Shown here: positions 45,584 to 54,737 of the stretch, piece by piece
Numbering within the stretch: the first letter of the stretch is position 1
Layout: each line of letters begins with the position of its first letter
Assembly: GCF_014397025.1 (NCBI RefSeq)
Contig: NZ_JACJUO010000002.1
Span: 310,001-374,000, forward strand
Reading direction: 5' to 3'
Length of the DNA: 64,000 nt
DNA from: Ochrobactrum sp. Marseille-Q0166
Lineage (GTDB): Bacteria > Pseudomonadota > Alphaproteobacteria > Rhizobiales > Rhizobiaceae
Made by a program: the position numbers and the translations under genes
The notes under the pieces: generated by a model
Database searches by the model: none
What the model saw: the letters and a program-made list of their open reading frames with translations, nothing else
What the model was told of the DNA's origin: nothing

Positions 45584-46677
45584 CTCGTCTTGTCGCCCCC
45601 GATTATGTGTTTCTGAACGGGCGGCTTCAGACTGGTCTGGTGGCCGAGATTGGTACAGCCGGGATTGTTCACCTTCGTCCGCGCAAATCAGACGAAATGC
45701 CGGATTTGACGCCACACGTGCTCATGCCAGCCTGTATCGACCTTCAGGTCAATGGTGCAGGCGGCGTCATGCTGAATTCTGACACGAGCGCCAAGGGCAT
45801 TGCGCATATCATCTCGACACTGCGCAAGCTTGGTACGGGCTGGGTTTTACCAACGCTCATTACCTGTGAACCGGAGCGTATCATTCAGGCGGCTCATGCG
45901 GCTGTCGAGTGCAAGGGAATGGATGGCTTCTTCGGCCTCCACATCGAAGGCCCGCATCTCAACCCCGCCCGCAAAGGCACGCATCGCGTTGAATTCATTC
46001 GCCCGATGGATGCATCCACGCTTGAAGCGCTCAAAATTCTGCGCAAGGCGGATGTTCCTGTGATGCTGACACTCGCACCGGAAATGGTGCCGGGCGACAC
46101 GATCCGCGAGATCGCCGATATGGGTGTCGTGGTTTCCGCCGGCCACACCAATGGCACGACGGAACAGGCACAAGCCGGACTTGCCGCAGGTGTGAGTTGC
46201 TTCACCCATCTTTACAACGCTATGCCGCCGATGACCTCGCGCGAGCCCGGCGTGGTCGGCACTGCAATCGACAGCGAGGCTTTCGCCGGCATCATTGTCG
46301 ATGGGCATCATGTGACATGGCAGATGGTCGGCATCGCATGGCGTGCACGCCCAAAGCGCGACCGTATGTTTCTTGTATCTGACGCCATGTCCACCATTGG
46401 CGGGCCGGATCATTTCGAGCTATATGGCGAACGGATCCAAGTGCGCGACGGTGCCCTCGTCAATGCCGCCGGCTCGCTTGCAGGCGCCCATATCGATATG
46501 GTCGGCTGCCTTGCTAATCTGGTTCAACATGTCGGCGTAAAGCTTGAAGAAGCTATTCGCGCGGCTTGTGTCGTGCCTGCCGATGTGATGGGTGTCGCCG
46601 CACCAAATCTTGGTGCCGGAACACCACTACCCCAACTTCTTGCGCTTGACAGCAATCTGCAGCGCATTTCCCTTTGA
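45580..46677 (+). CDS. nagA: N-acetylhexosamine-6-phosphate deacetylase (NagA/AgaA family)
   Basis: A 365-residue amidohydrolase that removes acetate from GlcNAc-6-P or GalNAc-6-P. Motifs are MPACIDLQVNGAGG at the start of the barrel, HIEGPHLNPARKGTH with the metal-binding Glu, SAGHTNGT, FTHLYNAMPP with a metal-binding His, IIVDGHHVTW, and VSDAMSTIGG with the catalytic Asp. It lies between the ROK kinase and gatZ with four-base overlap to the former. GalNAc-6-P is the likely substrate because of agaS. Confidence 0.93.
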   Translation: MTRLVAPDYVFLNGRLQTGLVAEIGTAGIVHLRPRKSDEMPDLTPHVLMPACIDLQVNGAGGVMLNSDTSAKGIAHIISTLRKLGTGWVLPTLITCEPERIIQAAHAAVECKGMDGFFGLHIEGPHLNPARKGTHRVEFIRPMDASTLEALKILRKADVPVMLTLAPEMVPGDTIREIADMGVVVSAGHTNGTTEQAQAGLAAGVSCFTHLYNAMPPMTSREPGVVGTAIDSEAFAGIIVDGHHVTWQMVGIAWRARPKRDRMFLVSDAMSTIGGPDHFELYGERIQVRDGALVNAAGSLAGAHIDMVGCLANLVQHVGVKLEEAIRAACVVPADVMGVAAPNLGAGTPLPQLLALDSNLQRISL

Positions 46678-46706
46678 TATGCATCTTTACCCCATGGAGT
46701 CCCTTT

Positions 46707-47993
46707 ATGAGCAGCACTCAGAGCTTAAGCAAACTTCCCGCCCGTTACGCGAGTGGTGCGCGTGGAGGCATCACCTCGATCTGCTCGGCACATCCTCTGG
46801 TAATCGAAGCGGCTCTTCTTGAAGGCATTGCCACCAACACTGACGTTCTGATCGAAGCCACCTGCAATCAGGTCAACCAGGACGGCGGCTATACCGGCAT
46901 GACACCAGCAGATTTCCGCCGCTTTGTCGAAGACATCGCAGCGCGTCTCGGGTTCGATACAAAACGGCTTATTTTAGGCGGCGACCACCTCGGTCCCAAT
47001 CCGTGGAAGCATCTCAGTGCCGAAGAAGCAATGGCCAAATCCGAAGTGATGATGGATGGCTTTGTGCGTGCAGGCTTCACCAAAATCCATCTCGACACGT
47101 CCATGGGCTGTGCCGGTGAGCCTGTGGCGCTCCCGGATGCTGTAACGGCTGAACGCGCGGCACGTCTTGCCAAGGTTGCAGAAAAGGCAGCTGCCGAATC
47201 CGGCTTTGATCTGCCTGTCTATATTGTCGGTACGGAAGTTCCAATTCCGGGCGGTGCGATGGAAGAAATCGAAGATCTGGAACTGACGAAGCCAGATGCA
47301 GCGCTTGAAACCATCTCCATTCATCGCAAGGCTTTTGCAGCGCTCGGCCTTGAAGATGCGTTTTCTCGCGCCATTGGTGTTGTCGTGCAGCCGGGCGTGG
47401 AATTCGGTAATGAAAACGTTGTCTATTACGACAGCGACAAAGCAACCGCTCTTAGCGGCGTTCTCAACGAAACCCCACAATTTGTCTTCGAGGCCCATTC
47501 GACCGACTATCAGCCGGTTGAGGCGCTCTCGGCACTGGTGCATGATGGCTTTGCCATTCTGAAAGTCGGACCGGGCCTGACATTCGCGCTGCGTGAGGCA
47601 CTTTACGGCCTTGATCAGATTGCAGCTTTCCTGGACAAACTGCCGGAAGAAGAAACCGTTCGCGGCAAGCTTGAGAAACTCCTTCTCAATGAACCTAAAA
47701 ACTGGGAAAAATATTATCATGGCGATGCGGAGGAGCTGCGTATTCAGCGCCATTTCTCCTATAGTGACCGCATTCGCTATTACTGGCCGCACCCGGAAGC
47801 CGTGGCAGCCGTCAATTCGCTGCTAAAGCGTCTTGAAGGTCGTAAAATCCCGGAAACGCTGATCAGCCAGTATCTCGGTACACTTTATCCGGCTGTTGCA
47901 GCAGGCAAGGTTCAAGCCACGCCGCATGCGCTGATGGTCGAAGCCGTCAGAAATGTCATCCGGGTTTATGGAAAAGCTGTCGGAACACATTAA
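46707..47993 (+). CDS. gatZ: GatZ/KbaZ/AgaZ family protein, possible D-tagatose-6-phosphate 4-epimerase
   Basis: A 428-residue protein of the COG4573 family. Signature parts are GITSICSAHPLVIEAAL, IEATCNQVNQDGGYTGMTP, LILGGDHLGPNPWK, HLDTSMGC, VVQPGVEFGNENVV and LKVGPGLTFALREALYGL. In enterobacteria GatZ/KbaZ are called non-catalytic subunits of tagatose-bisphosphate aldolase; in Agrobacterium a family member was described, as I recall, as a D-tagatose-6-phosphate 4-epimerase. No GatY/KbaY partner is in the window, so the epimerase role is attractive here. GGAG precedes the ATG at 46707. A terminator follows the stop. Confidence 0.88.
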   Translation: MSSTQSLSKLPARYASGARGGITSICSAHPLVIEAALLEGIATNTDVLIEATCNQVNQDGGYTGMTPADFRRFVEDIAARLGFDTKRLILGGDHLGPNPWKHLSAEEAMAKSEVMMDGFVRAGFTKIHLDTSMGCAGEPVALPDAVTAERAARLAKVAEKAAAESGFDLPVYIVGTEVPIPGGAMEEIEDLELTKPDAALETISIHRKAFAALGLEDAFSRAIGVVVQPGVEFGNENVVYYDSDKATALSGVLNETPQFVFEAHSTDYQPVEALSALVHDGFAILKVGPGLTFALREALYGLDQIAAFLDKLPEEETVRGKLEKLLLNEPKNWEKYYHGDAEELRIQRHFSYSDRIRYYWPHPEAVAAVNSLLKRLEGRKIPETLISQYLGTLYPAVAAGKVQATPHALMVEAVRNVIRVYGKAVGTH

Positions 47994-47997
47994 AAAA

Positions 47998-48026
47998 CAA
48001 AAGGGCGGAAATTCCGCCCTTTTTCT
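47998..48026 (+). terminator. Rho-independent terminator after gatZ
   Basis: AAAGGGCGGAA / TTCCGCCCTTT hairpin followed by T-run, ending the amino-sugar operon. Confidence 0.88.
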
Positions 48027-48055
48027 ATTAGCTCTTAAGTGACGGGCTACCCCCC

Positions 48056-48230
48056 TTAACGCCGATTGAAAATTGGCACTCTTTTTTCCTTGAACGCCGC
48101 ACGCCCTTCCTGCGCATCAGCTGTTGCAAAGCAGATTGTTTGCAGGTCGCGTTCGTACTCGATAGCTTTTTCAAGTGGCATCGAAACGGCCGCTTTGAGA
48201 TTAAGCTTGGCGGTTTTCGGAAAATGATGC
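48056..48230 (-). pseudogene. C-terminal fragment of an enoyl-CoA hydratase gene
   Basis: The last 55 or so codons of an enoyl-CoA hydratase/isomerase are preserved, including AVSMPLEKAIEYERDL, FATADAQEGRAAF and the terminal KEKRVPIFNRR, which is the usual ECH C-terminus. The upstream 600 or more bases of such a gene are missing: a palindromic repeat (48248-48289) sits where the reading frame should continue, and nothing ECH-like lies beyond it. It is a decay remnant left by deletion. Confidence 0.75.
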
Positions 48231-48569
48231 GCGATAAAATAAAGATTTAGAGCGGCGATCTGATTCAATCAGACCGAAACGCGCTCTAGGCATCTCATAA
48301 GTATCGAGCTCACGAATAATACCTTTTGTTCTTGTCTTGATCTGTTTGCAGTAGCAACCCAACTTTTGCCCCCGCCGTTTTAGGGCTTTTTGATCTAACC
48401 TGGCTTTCGCAATTCGATTTAGGTGCGATTGTGACAATGGAAAATGAAAATAACACCAGCGCCACACTATCTTAAACTTGACAATTGTAATCTAGTATTT
48501 AAGCAGTGAAGTCAGCGCCAATATCACTCCAGTTGGCTTAAGAGGCTCATTTCGGCTGCGGACACATCA
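48231..48569. other. Intergenic region between the ECH fragment and the ECF sigma gene
   Basis: Apart from the palindromic repeat at 48248-48289 I see no gene. TTGACA at 48478-48483 could be a -35 element for the sigma-factor gene, but no well-spaced -10 is evident. No obvious Irr, RirA or Fur box was recognised. Confidence 0.4.
48248..48289. repeat. Rhizobiales-type palindromic repeat (RIME-like)
   Basis: TAGAGCG...CGCTCTA ends with an inner GATCTGATT...AATCAGACC inverted pair form a hairpin-like mosaic element of about 42 bases, next to the truncated ECH gene. Confidence 0.65.
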
Positions 48570-49061
48570 ATGGAAAAAGCGAAGGCTGAGCAGCTAGAGC
48601 TCTTATATCGAAATGAGTATCGTCGCCTTGAGCGCATAGCTATGCGTCAAGTGAGTCCTTTTAGCGCGGCTGATGTGGTTCAGGATGTATTTACAGCTAT
48701 CTGGTCCAAGGCAAAGACGCATGTGACCCTTTCGCCAGCCTATCTTTCACAGGCGACCAAGTTTGCGGCTATCAGTCGGTTTCGCTCGGAAAATCGACGC
48801 CAGAAATTTCTGGATGGCCTGACTGAAGAGCAGTACACACCTCCCGTCATCCAGCCCGACCAGATCGTTGCGGCCCGTGAAGATTTTAAACGCCTGGAAA
48901 CCGCTATTGCGTCGTTGCCTCTAAGAACGCGTCAAATATTTCTGCTCAACCGGATACGCGGTTGTACCTATGATGAAATTGCCGTTGGACTGGAAATATC
49001 TTACAGCACGGTCGAGCGCGAAATGGCCAAGGCGATAATGGCGTGTAAGCATTCGACATAG
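48570..49061 (+). CDS. ECF sigma factor, FecI-like
   Basis: A 163-residue sigma-70 family factor with only regions 2 and 4. Region 2 includes SAADVVQDVFTAIWSKA and LSQATKFAAISRFRSENRR; region 4 includes LPLRTRQIFLLNRIRGCTYDEIAVGLEISYSTVEREMAKAI. FecI-type factors are released by a cognate FecR when an outer-membrane receptor is loaded, and then transcribe the receptor gene. It begins the three-gene FecI-FecR-receptor set. Confidence 0.92.
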   Translation: MEKAKAEQLELLYRNEYRRLERIAMRQVSPFSAADVVQDVFTAIWSKAKTHVTLSPAYLSQATKFAAISRFRSENRRQKFLDGLTEEQYTPPVIQPDQIVAAREDFKRLETAIASLPLRTRQIFLLNRIRGCTYDEIAVGLEISYSTVEREMAKAIMACKHST

Positions 49062-49094
49062 GCGATCGCAAATTTTGAGGGCACAACCTGCTTC

Positions 49095-50096
49095 ATGGAA
49101 AACCGCGAAACCACCGAGCCCCAAGACCAGTCGCTTGTAGAGAAATCCGCGATTGCCTGGTTTACGCGCATCAATGGTAACCCGACACGCACCGAAAAAC
49201 GGGATTTTGCTACTTGGCTTGAGATGAGCCCAGAGAATAAGGCTGCTTATCAGGAAGTAAGCGCTTTATGGTCCGACATTGGAGCTGTTGCAGACAGCGT
49301 GGCTAAAAATGCCAATAGTGAACTCGACATTCCGATGAAGAAGATTGAGGACTTTCGTCGCAAAAAATGGAACGCAAAGTCAGGCGCTTTGATCGCTGGT
49401 TGTATCATGGCGTTTTTTATCGGCGCCTGGGTGTGGGTGAATGATCCAAGTTTGCTTCAGAATATGACCGCTGATTATAGTACTATCAAAGGCGAACGAC
49501 GTTTAGTTACGCTGACAGACGGATCAACAATCCTCATGAATGCCGACACTGCATTGGATGCGGATATTTCCACGACAATGCGGCGTATTCATCTTTTGCG
49601 TGGAAACGCATATTTCACTGTTCAGAAGAATGGTGCTCCCTTTGTCGTACAGGCTGGCAATGGCGAGGCGCGTGTTTTGGGAACGCAATTTGACGTCGGC
49701 ATAAATGGAAATGATGACGTCACAGTCACTGTGGCGGAAGGCAGCGTTGAAGTGTCGGCCGTCGATGAAACCCAAAAAGCAATACTTAAGCCCGGTGAAA
49801 GCATCGAATATGATAGGGCTGGCTTGGGGACGGTGAATGCTGTTGATATCGCCGAGCGCTTGGCGTGGCATGAGGGACGTCTCATATTTGACAATGCGCG
49901 CCTTGGTGATGTTCTTGCCCAGATCGAGCGCTATCAAGACGGCCGTATTGTCGTTCTTTCGTCTGAATTGAGAAACAGACGGGTGAGCGGCAACATTTCC
50001 CTTGATAAGACGATGACCACACTCGAAGCAATGCACTCGTCTGTTGGCTTCAGGATGACCAATCTTGTTGGGAAGGTCATTGTAATAAGCCCATAA
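49095..50096 (+). CDS. FecR-family anti-sigma / sigma regulator
   Basis: A 333-residue single-pass inner-membrane protein. The cytoplasmic N-terminus (DUF4880) contains WFTRINGNPTRTEKRDFATWLEMSPENKAAY; one helix lies at about 97-115 (ALIAGCIMAFFIGAWVW); the periplasmic FecR domain has GERRLVTLTDGSTILMNADT and VQAGNGEARVLGTQFDVG. The C-terminal secretin/STN-like part ends at VIVISP. It transmits the receptor signal to the sigma factor encoded 33 bases upstream. Confidence 0.93.
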   Translation: MENRETTEPQDQSLVEKSAIAWFTRINGNPTRTEKRDFATWLEMSPENKAAYQEVSALWSDIGAVADSVAKNANSELDIPMKKIEDFRRKKWNAKSGALIAGCIMAFFIGAWVWVNDPSLLQNMTADYSTIKGERRLVTLTDGSTILMNADTALDADISTTMRRIHLLRGNAYFTVQKNGAPFVVQAGNGEARVLGTQFDVGINGNDDVTVTVAEGSVEVSAVDETQKAILKPGESIEYDRAGLGTVNAVDIAERLAWHEGRLIFDNARLGDVLAQIERYQDGRIVVLSSELRNRRVSGNISLDKTMTTLEAMHSSVGFRMTNLVGKVIVISP

Positions 50097-50215
50097 ATTA
50101 TTTTTTAAAAAATCCCTTTTTTGTGAGGGTCCACTTCCTTCTCCGGCGATATGATAGTGAGAGTGCTAGAAAACGACCGCCTCTCGAATTTTATTTTGTT
50201 GAGAGGGTATGGATT

Positions 50216-52933
50216 ATGGGCAAGTTGCCAAGCCGCAGGAGAATGGTTTTTCTTCTTGCATCGACAGTTCTAACGGCGGCAATAACCAGCAGTCTCCTTT
50301 GTGGAACAGCCTCTGCACAGGCGACAGCCCAGACTTATCAATTTAACGTCCCAGCCAAACCTATTCGTCAGGCCATGAACGATATTGTTCGTGTCACAGG
50401 TATTGATGTTGTGTTTCCCGAAACAGCGGCAGCGTCCGGCATCGGCCGCCCCGTGCAAGGTATGATGACGCCACAACAGGCTGTCGCAACCTTGTTAACG
50501 GGAACAGGACTGGCACACAAATTCACCAGCACAAAGACGGTAACCATTTCAGACCCCACCAAGGAATCGTCACAGCTCAGTGCACCGGCTGCCGATGGCA
50601 CGACCGTTTTGAACACAATTACAGTGACTGGCGGACATGGCGCTTTAGGTAGTCATGATGACACTTACACATCCGCTGGGTCCGTTGCGTATATCTCAAG
50701 CGAGGAAATAGAACAAAAAAGAGGCACTTCCGTAGGGGATTTTCTCGGAGGTGTTCCCGGTGTTCTCAACGGTGATAGTCGTAATTCGGGCGCACTTGAT
50801 GTCAATATTCGCGGGATGCAGGGACAGGGCCGCGTACCCGTAATCATAGATGGCGCCTCTCAGGAACAGACAGTTTATCGTGGTTATAACGGTGCGCGAT
50901 CAGGCAGCTATGTTGACCCGGATCTGATTGGCGAAGTTTCAATCGAAAAAGGAGCAAGCTCGGGCGCCGATGCCACAGGTGCCATCGGCGGCATCGTTCG
51001 CATGCGAACGATCACTGTTGACGATATCCTGATACCCGGCAAAAAGTTTGGTGTGCGGTTACGCGGCGGTTTTAACAGCAACAGTACCTCCGTGCCGCCA
51101 GTCTTCACACAAGGCGGAATGTTGGGCGGCCGCTTTCCTGAAGGAACGACACCTGACGTGCGCGATGGTGGCAACATGGATAGGCCCGGTTTGCTCGATC
51201 CCACCGGTGGTAACGGTAGTGTAGCGGGAGCCTTTACCTCCGAAAATATTGACTTGGTTGCAGCTTATGCCCGGCGCAAAAACGGCAATTATTTTTCCGG
51301 CGAGCATGGCAAGGGGCAGCCACATTTTGTCGATCTCGGCACCGAATATGGCTACACAACCATCGGATACGAAGGACTGTCGCCCTGGAAGGGCGGAGAG
51401 GAAATTCTGAATACATCGACCGACAACAAATCGTTGTTGCTTAAGGGAAATATACGCTTTGGAGACGATCACGCCCTTGAACTGAGCTACATGAATTACG
51501 ACAGTACGTTCGGTGAAATCATGCCAACCCGACTTGGTACCCACACAAGTGCAGTGGGCGGTTTCCAGTCAGAGCTTGATAAGCTTGAACTTAAAACATG
51601 GACGGCACGCTATCGTTGGGATCCGGAAAGTGACTTGATCAACCTGAAAGTTGACGTCTTCCGCACTGATATGGATCATCGGGCAACCAACTTGCTTTCT
51701 TTTAGCGGCATCACCACGGAGAGCTATAGCTGGTCGCAGACTATACGTGACGGCGTAACAATCTCGAATGAAAGCCAAATTGCTGCGGTCCCTGGCGACT
51801 TCAAATTCGAATATGGAGGCGCATGGAAGCATGAGAAAGTAGGGGCGCCCGACGATTATGAAAACGACAAATGGTTCGTCAATCATCTTGAATTCCCCCC
51901 CCGGACAGGCTCACGGACGGAAAAAAGCGCGTTCGTTAATGCAAACTGGGAAATCGATCCTCAATGGCAATTGAAGGCCGGTCTACGTTATTCGGATTAT
52001 AAAACGACAGATCAGAACTACTCTTTAGAACCGCTCACTTATTGGCCAAATGCAACCTATCAACTTGTTCCCGGAAAGGACACATATCGTTCGGGACACG
52101 GTTGGTCGAAAAATGTTTCGCTTAGTTGGACACCGACTGACAGTATTCAGCTCTATGGACGTTATTCTGATGCAATAAGGCTGCCGACAGTATTTGAATC
52201 TATAAAAGGCTTTTCAACAGGGCTGATGCCGGACGAGCTGGAACCAGAACGCGCCAAGACGTTTGAAGTAGGAGCAAACAAATCGTTCGAAAATATCATC
52301 GGGGAAAATGATCGCCTTCGTACCCATATTGCTTACTATGATAACGACATTGATAATTATCTAACTCGTTCAAATGTGCCATACAACATCCCCGGCCAAA
52401 CAAGCATTATCGGTTCACTCGGCATGGTTAATTTGGAAAACGCTCGCATGTCGGGTATTGAGGTTAGCGCTGACTATGAACGTGGCCCATTGTCCGCACG
52501 CCTCTCCTGGAACCACGCCCTTAAATCGCGCTTCTGTGCAAGGCCCGGCACTCTTCATCGCGTCGATGACTTGTGTTCAGAGGGAGGTTTCGCAAATAGC
52601 TATGCTTTGCAGCACGTCCCACCAAAAGACACGGTTTCGATGCAGCTGAGTTACAAAATGTTTGAGGAACGTCTCACCTTGGGGACTCGCGTGAGCTATT
52701 TTTCAAATCGCTTTGTGAAAAGCAAAGCAGATTCAACAAGTGAAATCCAGCCCGGCAATTGGGAACCATATACACTTGTTGACGTCTTCGGCAGTTACAA
52801 GTTCGACGAGACAAAGCAACTCGATTTTGCAATCGACAATCTGACGGATCGTTACTACATGGATGCTCTGAATGCTGCACTCATGCCCGGACCGGGACGT
52901 ACTTTCAGGCTGAATATGACTGCGAAGTTCTAG
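50216..52933 (+). CDS. TonB-dependent receptor with STN signalling domain, heme/hemophore type likely
   Basis: A 905-residue outer-membrane receptor. A signal peptide ends near GTASAQA; an STN domain (about 40-105, FNVPAKPIRQAMNDIV, ATLLTGTGLAH) contacts FecR. A plug domain follows (QKRGTSVGDFLGGVPGVLNGDSR, DVNIRGMQGQGRVPVIIDG, YVDPDLIGEVSIEKGAS, GAIGGIVRMRT). The 22-strand barrel ends in the aromatic terminus MTAKF. Features such as DAIRLPTVFESIKGF fit the hemoglobin/hemophore (HasR-like) receptors better than citrate receptors, but ligand assignment is inference. Start at 50216 chosen for the signal peptide and GAGAGG. Confidence 0.93.
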   Translation: MGKLPSRRRMVFLLASTVLTAAITSSLLCGTASAQATAQTYQFNVPAKPIRQAMNDIVRVTGIDVVFPETAAASGIGRPVQGMMTPQQAVATLLTGTGLAHKFTSTKTVTISDPTKESSQLSAPAADGTTVLNTITVTGGHGALGSHDDTYTSAGSVAYISSEEIEQKRGTSVGDFLGGVPGVLNGDSRNSGALDVNIRGMQGQGRVPVIIDGASQEQTVYRGYNGARSGSYVDPDLIGEVSIEKGASSGADATGAIGGIVRMRTITVDDILIPGKKFGVRLRGGFNSNSTSVPPVFTQGGMLGGRFPEGTTPDVRDGGNMDRPGLLDPTGGNGSVAGAFTSENIDLVAAYARRKNGNYFSGEHGKGQPHFVDLGTEYGYTTIGYEGLSPWKGGEEILNTSTDNKSLLLKGNIRFGDDHALELSYMNYDSTFGEIMPTRLGTHTSAVGGFQSELDKLELKTWTARYRWDPESDLINLKVDVFRTDMDHRATNLLSFSGITTESYSWSQTIRDGVTISNESQIAAVPGDFKFEYGGAWKHEKVGAPDDYENDKWFVNHLEFPPRTGSRTEKSAFVNANWEIDPQWQLKAGLRYSDYKTTDQNYSLEPLTYWPNATYQLVPGKDTYRSGHGWSKNVSLSWTPTDSIQLYGRYSDAIRLPTVFESIKGFSTGLMPDELEPERAKTFEVGANKSFENIIGENDRLRTHIAYYDNDIDNYLTRSNVPYNIPGQTSIIGSLGMVNLENARMSGIEVSADYERGPLSARLSWNHALKSRFCARPGTLHRVDDLCSEGGFANSYALQHVPPKDTVSMQLSYKMFEERLTLGTRVSYFSNRFVKSKADSTSEIQPGNWEPYTLVDVFGSYKFDETKQLDFAIDNLTDRYYMDALNAALMPGPGRTFRLNMTAKF

Positions 52934-53883
52934 AGCATCTGCTTCGAGGAAGGGGATAATTCAGCTTTCAATAAACTAATATATCCCCCCTCTGACATAC
53001 AAAAAATTATCACTGCGTTTTCTTCCGATACTCTCAAGCTTTGCATGAACTTGGCCGAAAACAACGCTACAAAGCGTATTAATGCAATCGCTCACGTATC
53101 CCCACCGAAATTGCAGTTAATTGCTTAACCCAGCACTATAAGACAGCTGGTTTGCTTGGTTTGATTTTATGATCTTTCATTAAAAATTAACGAATGGACA
53201 AAGGGATTTTTCCATCGAACCTCGAATGTAACTTCTTCAAACAGATCATATTAGGCGTGACGGTGACCGTCAAAGGCCAGCTGATTTGGAGACGCAAATT
53301 GCTTCGAAAAGCTTAAGATCCGGCATCAGTGATCCGTTGATCGCAAATTGTTATGATGTTCATGCAAATTATCTGTCTGCGCCTGAAGAAAAAGTCTCTT
53401 CACAGAATAAACAGAAGTCGCGCGCTCCGCACCAATCACCTAAGAAGGCGTAAAAGGGATTAAAGAACTCTATAATATAAAAATTGATCAATTTTTCTAT
53501 GAAATTATATCGATAAGGTCGATTGAAACACCGATTACTAACCACCTTAATCGAAAAGCAAATCCCCCTGAAGGCAGCTCTGCTCGCAATTGGCTTGATT
53601 TGTAACAATCTTATAGAGCGCATAAATTATCGCGCCACAAACGATTCACTTTATAAATATGATTAGAACTCAGATATTATCATAATGCGATTATTGCCAA
53701 TTTTTCTTACATGGCCGAAGCCAATTTTTTGGCTTGACGATAGCTAATTCCCAAAAACGCCTTATTTATTCACAATCTCTCCGTTGACTCTCTTTGTATA
53801 GTTATTCAATTACGACCTACAGCATAGAATGATCGATTAGTGGACGCCCCTGGAATACGACAGATGGCCAATTTGGATTAATT
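52934..53883. other. Gene-free AT-rich boundary between the receptor gene and the polysaccharide island
   Basis: About 950 bases without a convincing gene. It begins with TCTAGAGCATCTGCTTCGAGG, which looks like part of a Rhizobiales mosaic repeat. The remainder is AT-rich with short random ORFs and no recognisable homology. It marks an abrupt change in base composition toward the next genes. Confidence 0.5.
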
Positions 53884-54735
53884 ATGAGTATTGAAGTTTT
53901 GGATAAAGGCGAGCCCAGTGGATTAGCTCAGGCTGAGCCCACTAAGGGACCTGGTGTCGCCATTCGCGACATTACCGAAGCACTATCAAAATATAGGTTG
54001 GCGCTTATTTTTGGTTGGCAAGATGTAGCACAACGCTACCGCAGATCAAGGGTCGGCGCATTTTGGCTCACGTTGAATATGGCCGTACTTATCGGTGCTT
54101 TGGGTTTGATTTTTGGCACTTTGTTTCAAAGCGATATGAGACATTTTCTGCCTTACGTTTGCGCCGGTATAATAACATGGAGTTTTATTTCCACATCAGT
54201 TGGCGATGGATGTTCGACTTTTATTGCGTCCCACGGCATAATTTTGCAGGTCAGGATGCCGCTATTTACGCATGTAATGCGTGGCTTATGGCGTAACATC
54301 ATCATATTTTTTCATAATATAGTCATTTTTCCAATAATCGCCATTGCTGTTGGGGGCAGTATAAACTTCAATATAATATGGGCGATTCCTGGATTTGCCT
54401 TACTGTGTATAAATTTAGCTTGGATAATGCTAATTCTTGCAATTCTCTGCGCTCGATATCGGGACATGAGCCAAATTATAACTAACATCTTGCAGGTATT
54501 GTTCTATGCGACACCCATTATGTGGATGGTAAAAGTTCTCCCAGGCCACGTTTCGCGCGCATTCATAGAGTGGAACCCAGTCTATCATCTCATTGAATTA
54601 ATTCGAGCTCCGCTGCTGGGCAACTCTCCAACAGCTTTGGATTGGGCCGTTTGCGTTGCAGCAGCATTCTTTGGATGGGCCTTGGCTATCGTATTTTTTG
54701 GGCGCTACCGTTCCCGTGTAGCGTATTGGTTGTAG
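53884..54735 (+). CDS. wzm: Polysaccharide ABC exporter permease (Wzm/KpsM type)
   Basis: A 283-residue ABC-2 membrane protein with about six helices. The N-terminus has the typical cytoplasmic WQDVAQRYRRSRVGAFWLT; later segments YVCAGIITWSFISTS, LCARYRDMSQIITNILQVLFYATPIMW and WNPVYHLIELIRAPLLG are family hallmarks. It exports undecaprenyl-linked O-antigen or capsule across the inner membrane with Wzt. The gene is visibly AT-richer than those before 53 kb, suggesting transfer. wzt starts two bases after its stop. Confidence 0.94.
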   Translation: MSIEVLDKGEPSGLAQAEPTKGPGVAIRDITEALSKYRLALIFGWQDVAQRYRRSRVGAFWLTLNMAVLIGALGLIFGTLFQSDMRHFLPYVCAGIITWSFISTSVGDGCSTFIASHGIILQVRMPLFTHVMRGLWRNIIIFFHNIVIFPIIAIAVGGSINFNIIWAIPGFALLCINLAWIMLILAILCARYRDMSQIITNILQVLFYATPIMWMVKVLPGHVSRAFIEWNPVYHLIELIRAPLLGNSPTALDWAVCVAAAFFGWALAIVFFGRYRSRVAYWL

Positions 54736-54737
54736 GA

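Noticed and set aside
46974..47792. 272-codon minus-strand ORF opposite gatZ
   Set aside because: A shadow frame; gatZ on the plus strand carries all family motifs and the operon overlaps.
53369..53623. 84-codon minus-strand ORF in the gap before wzm
   Set aside because: Composition is like surrounding AT-rich noncoding DNA and there is no recognisable domain or start signal.
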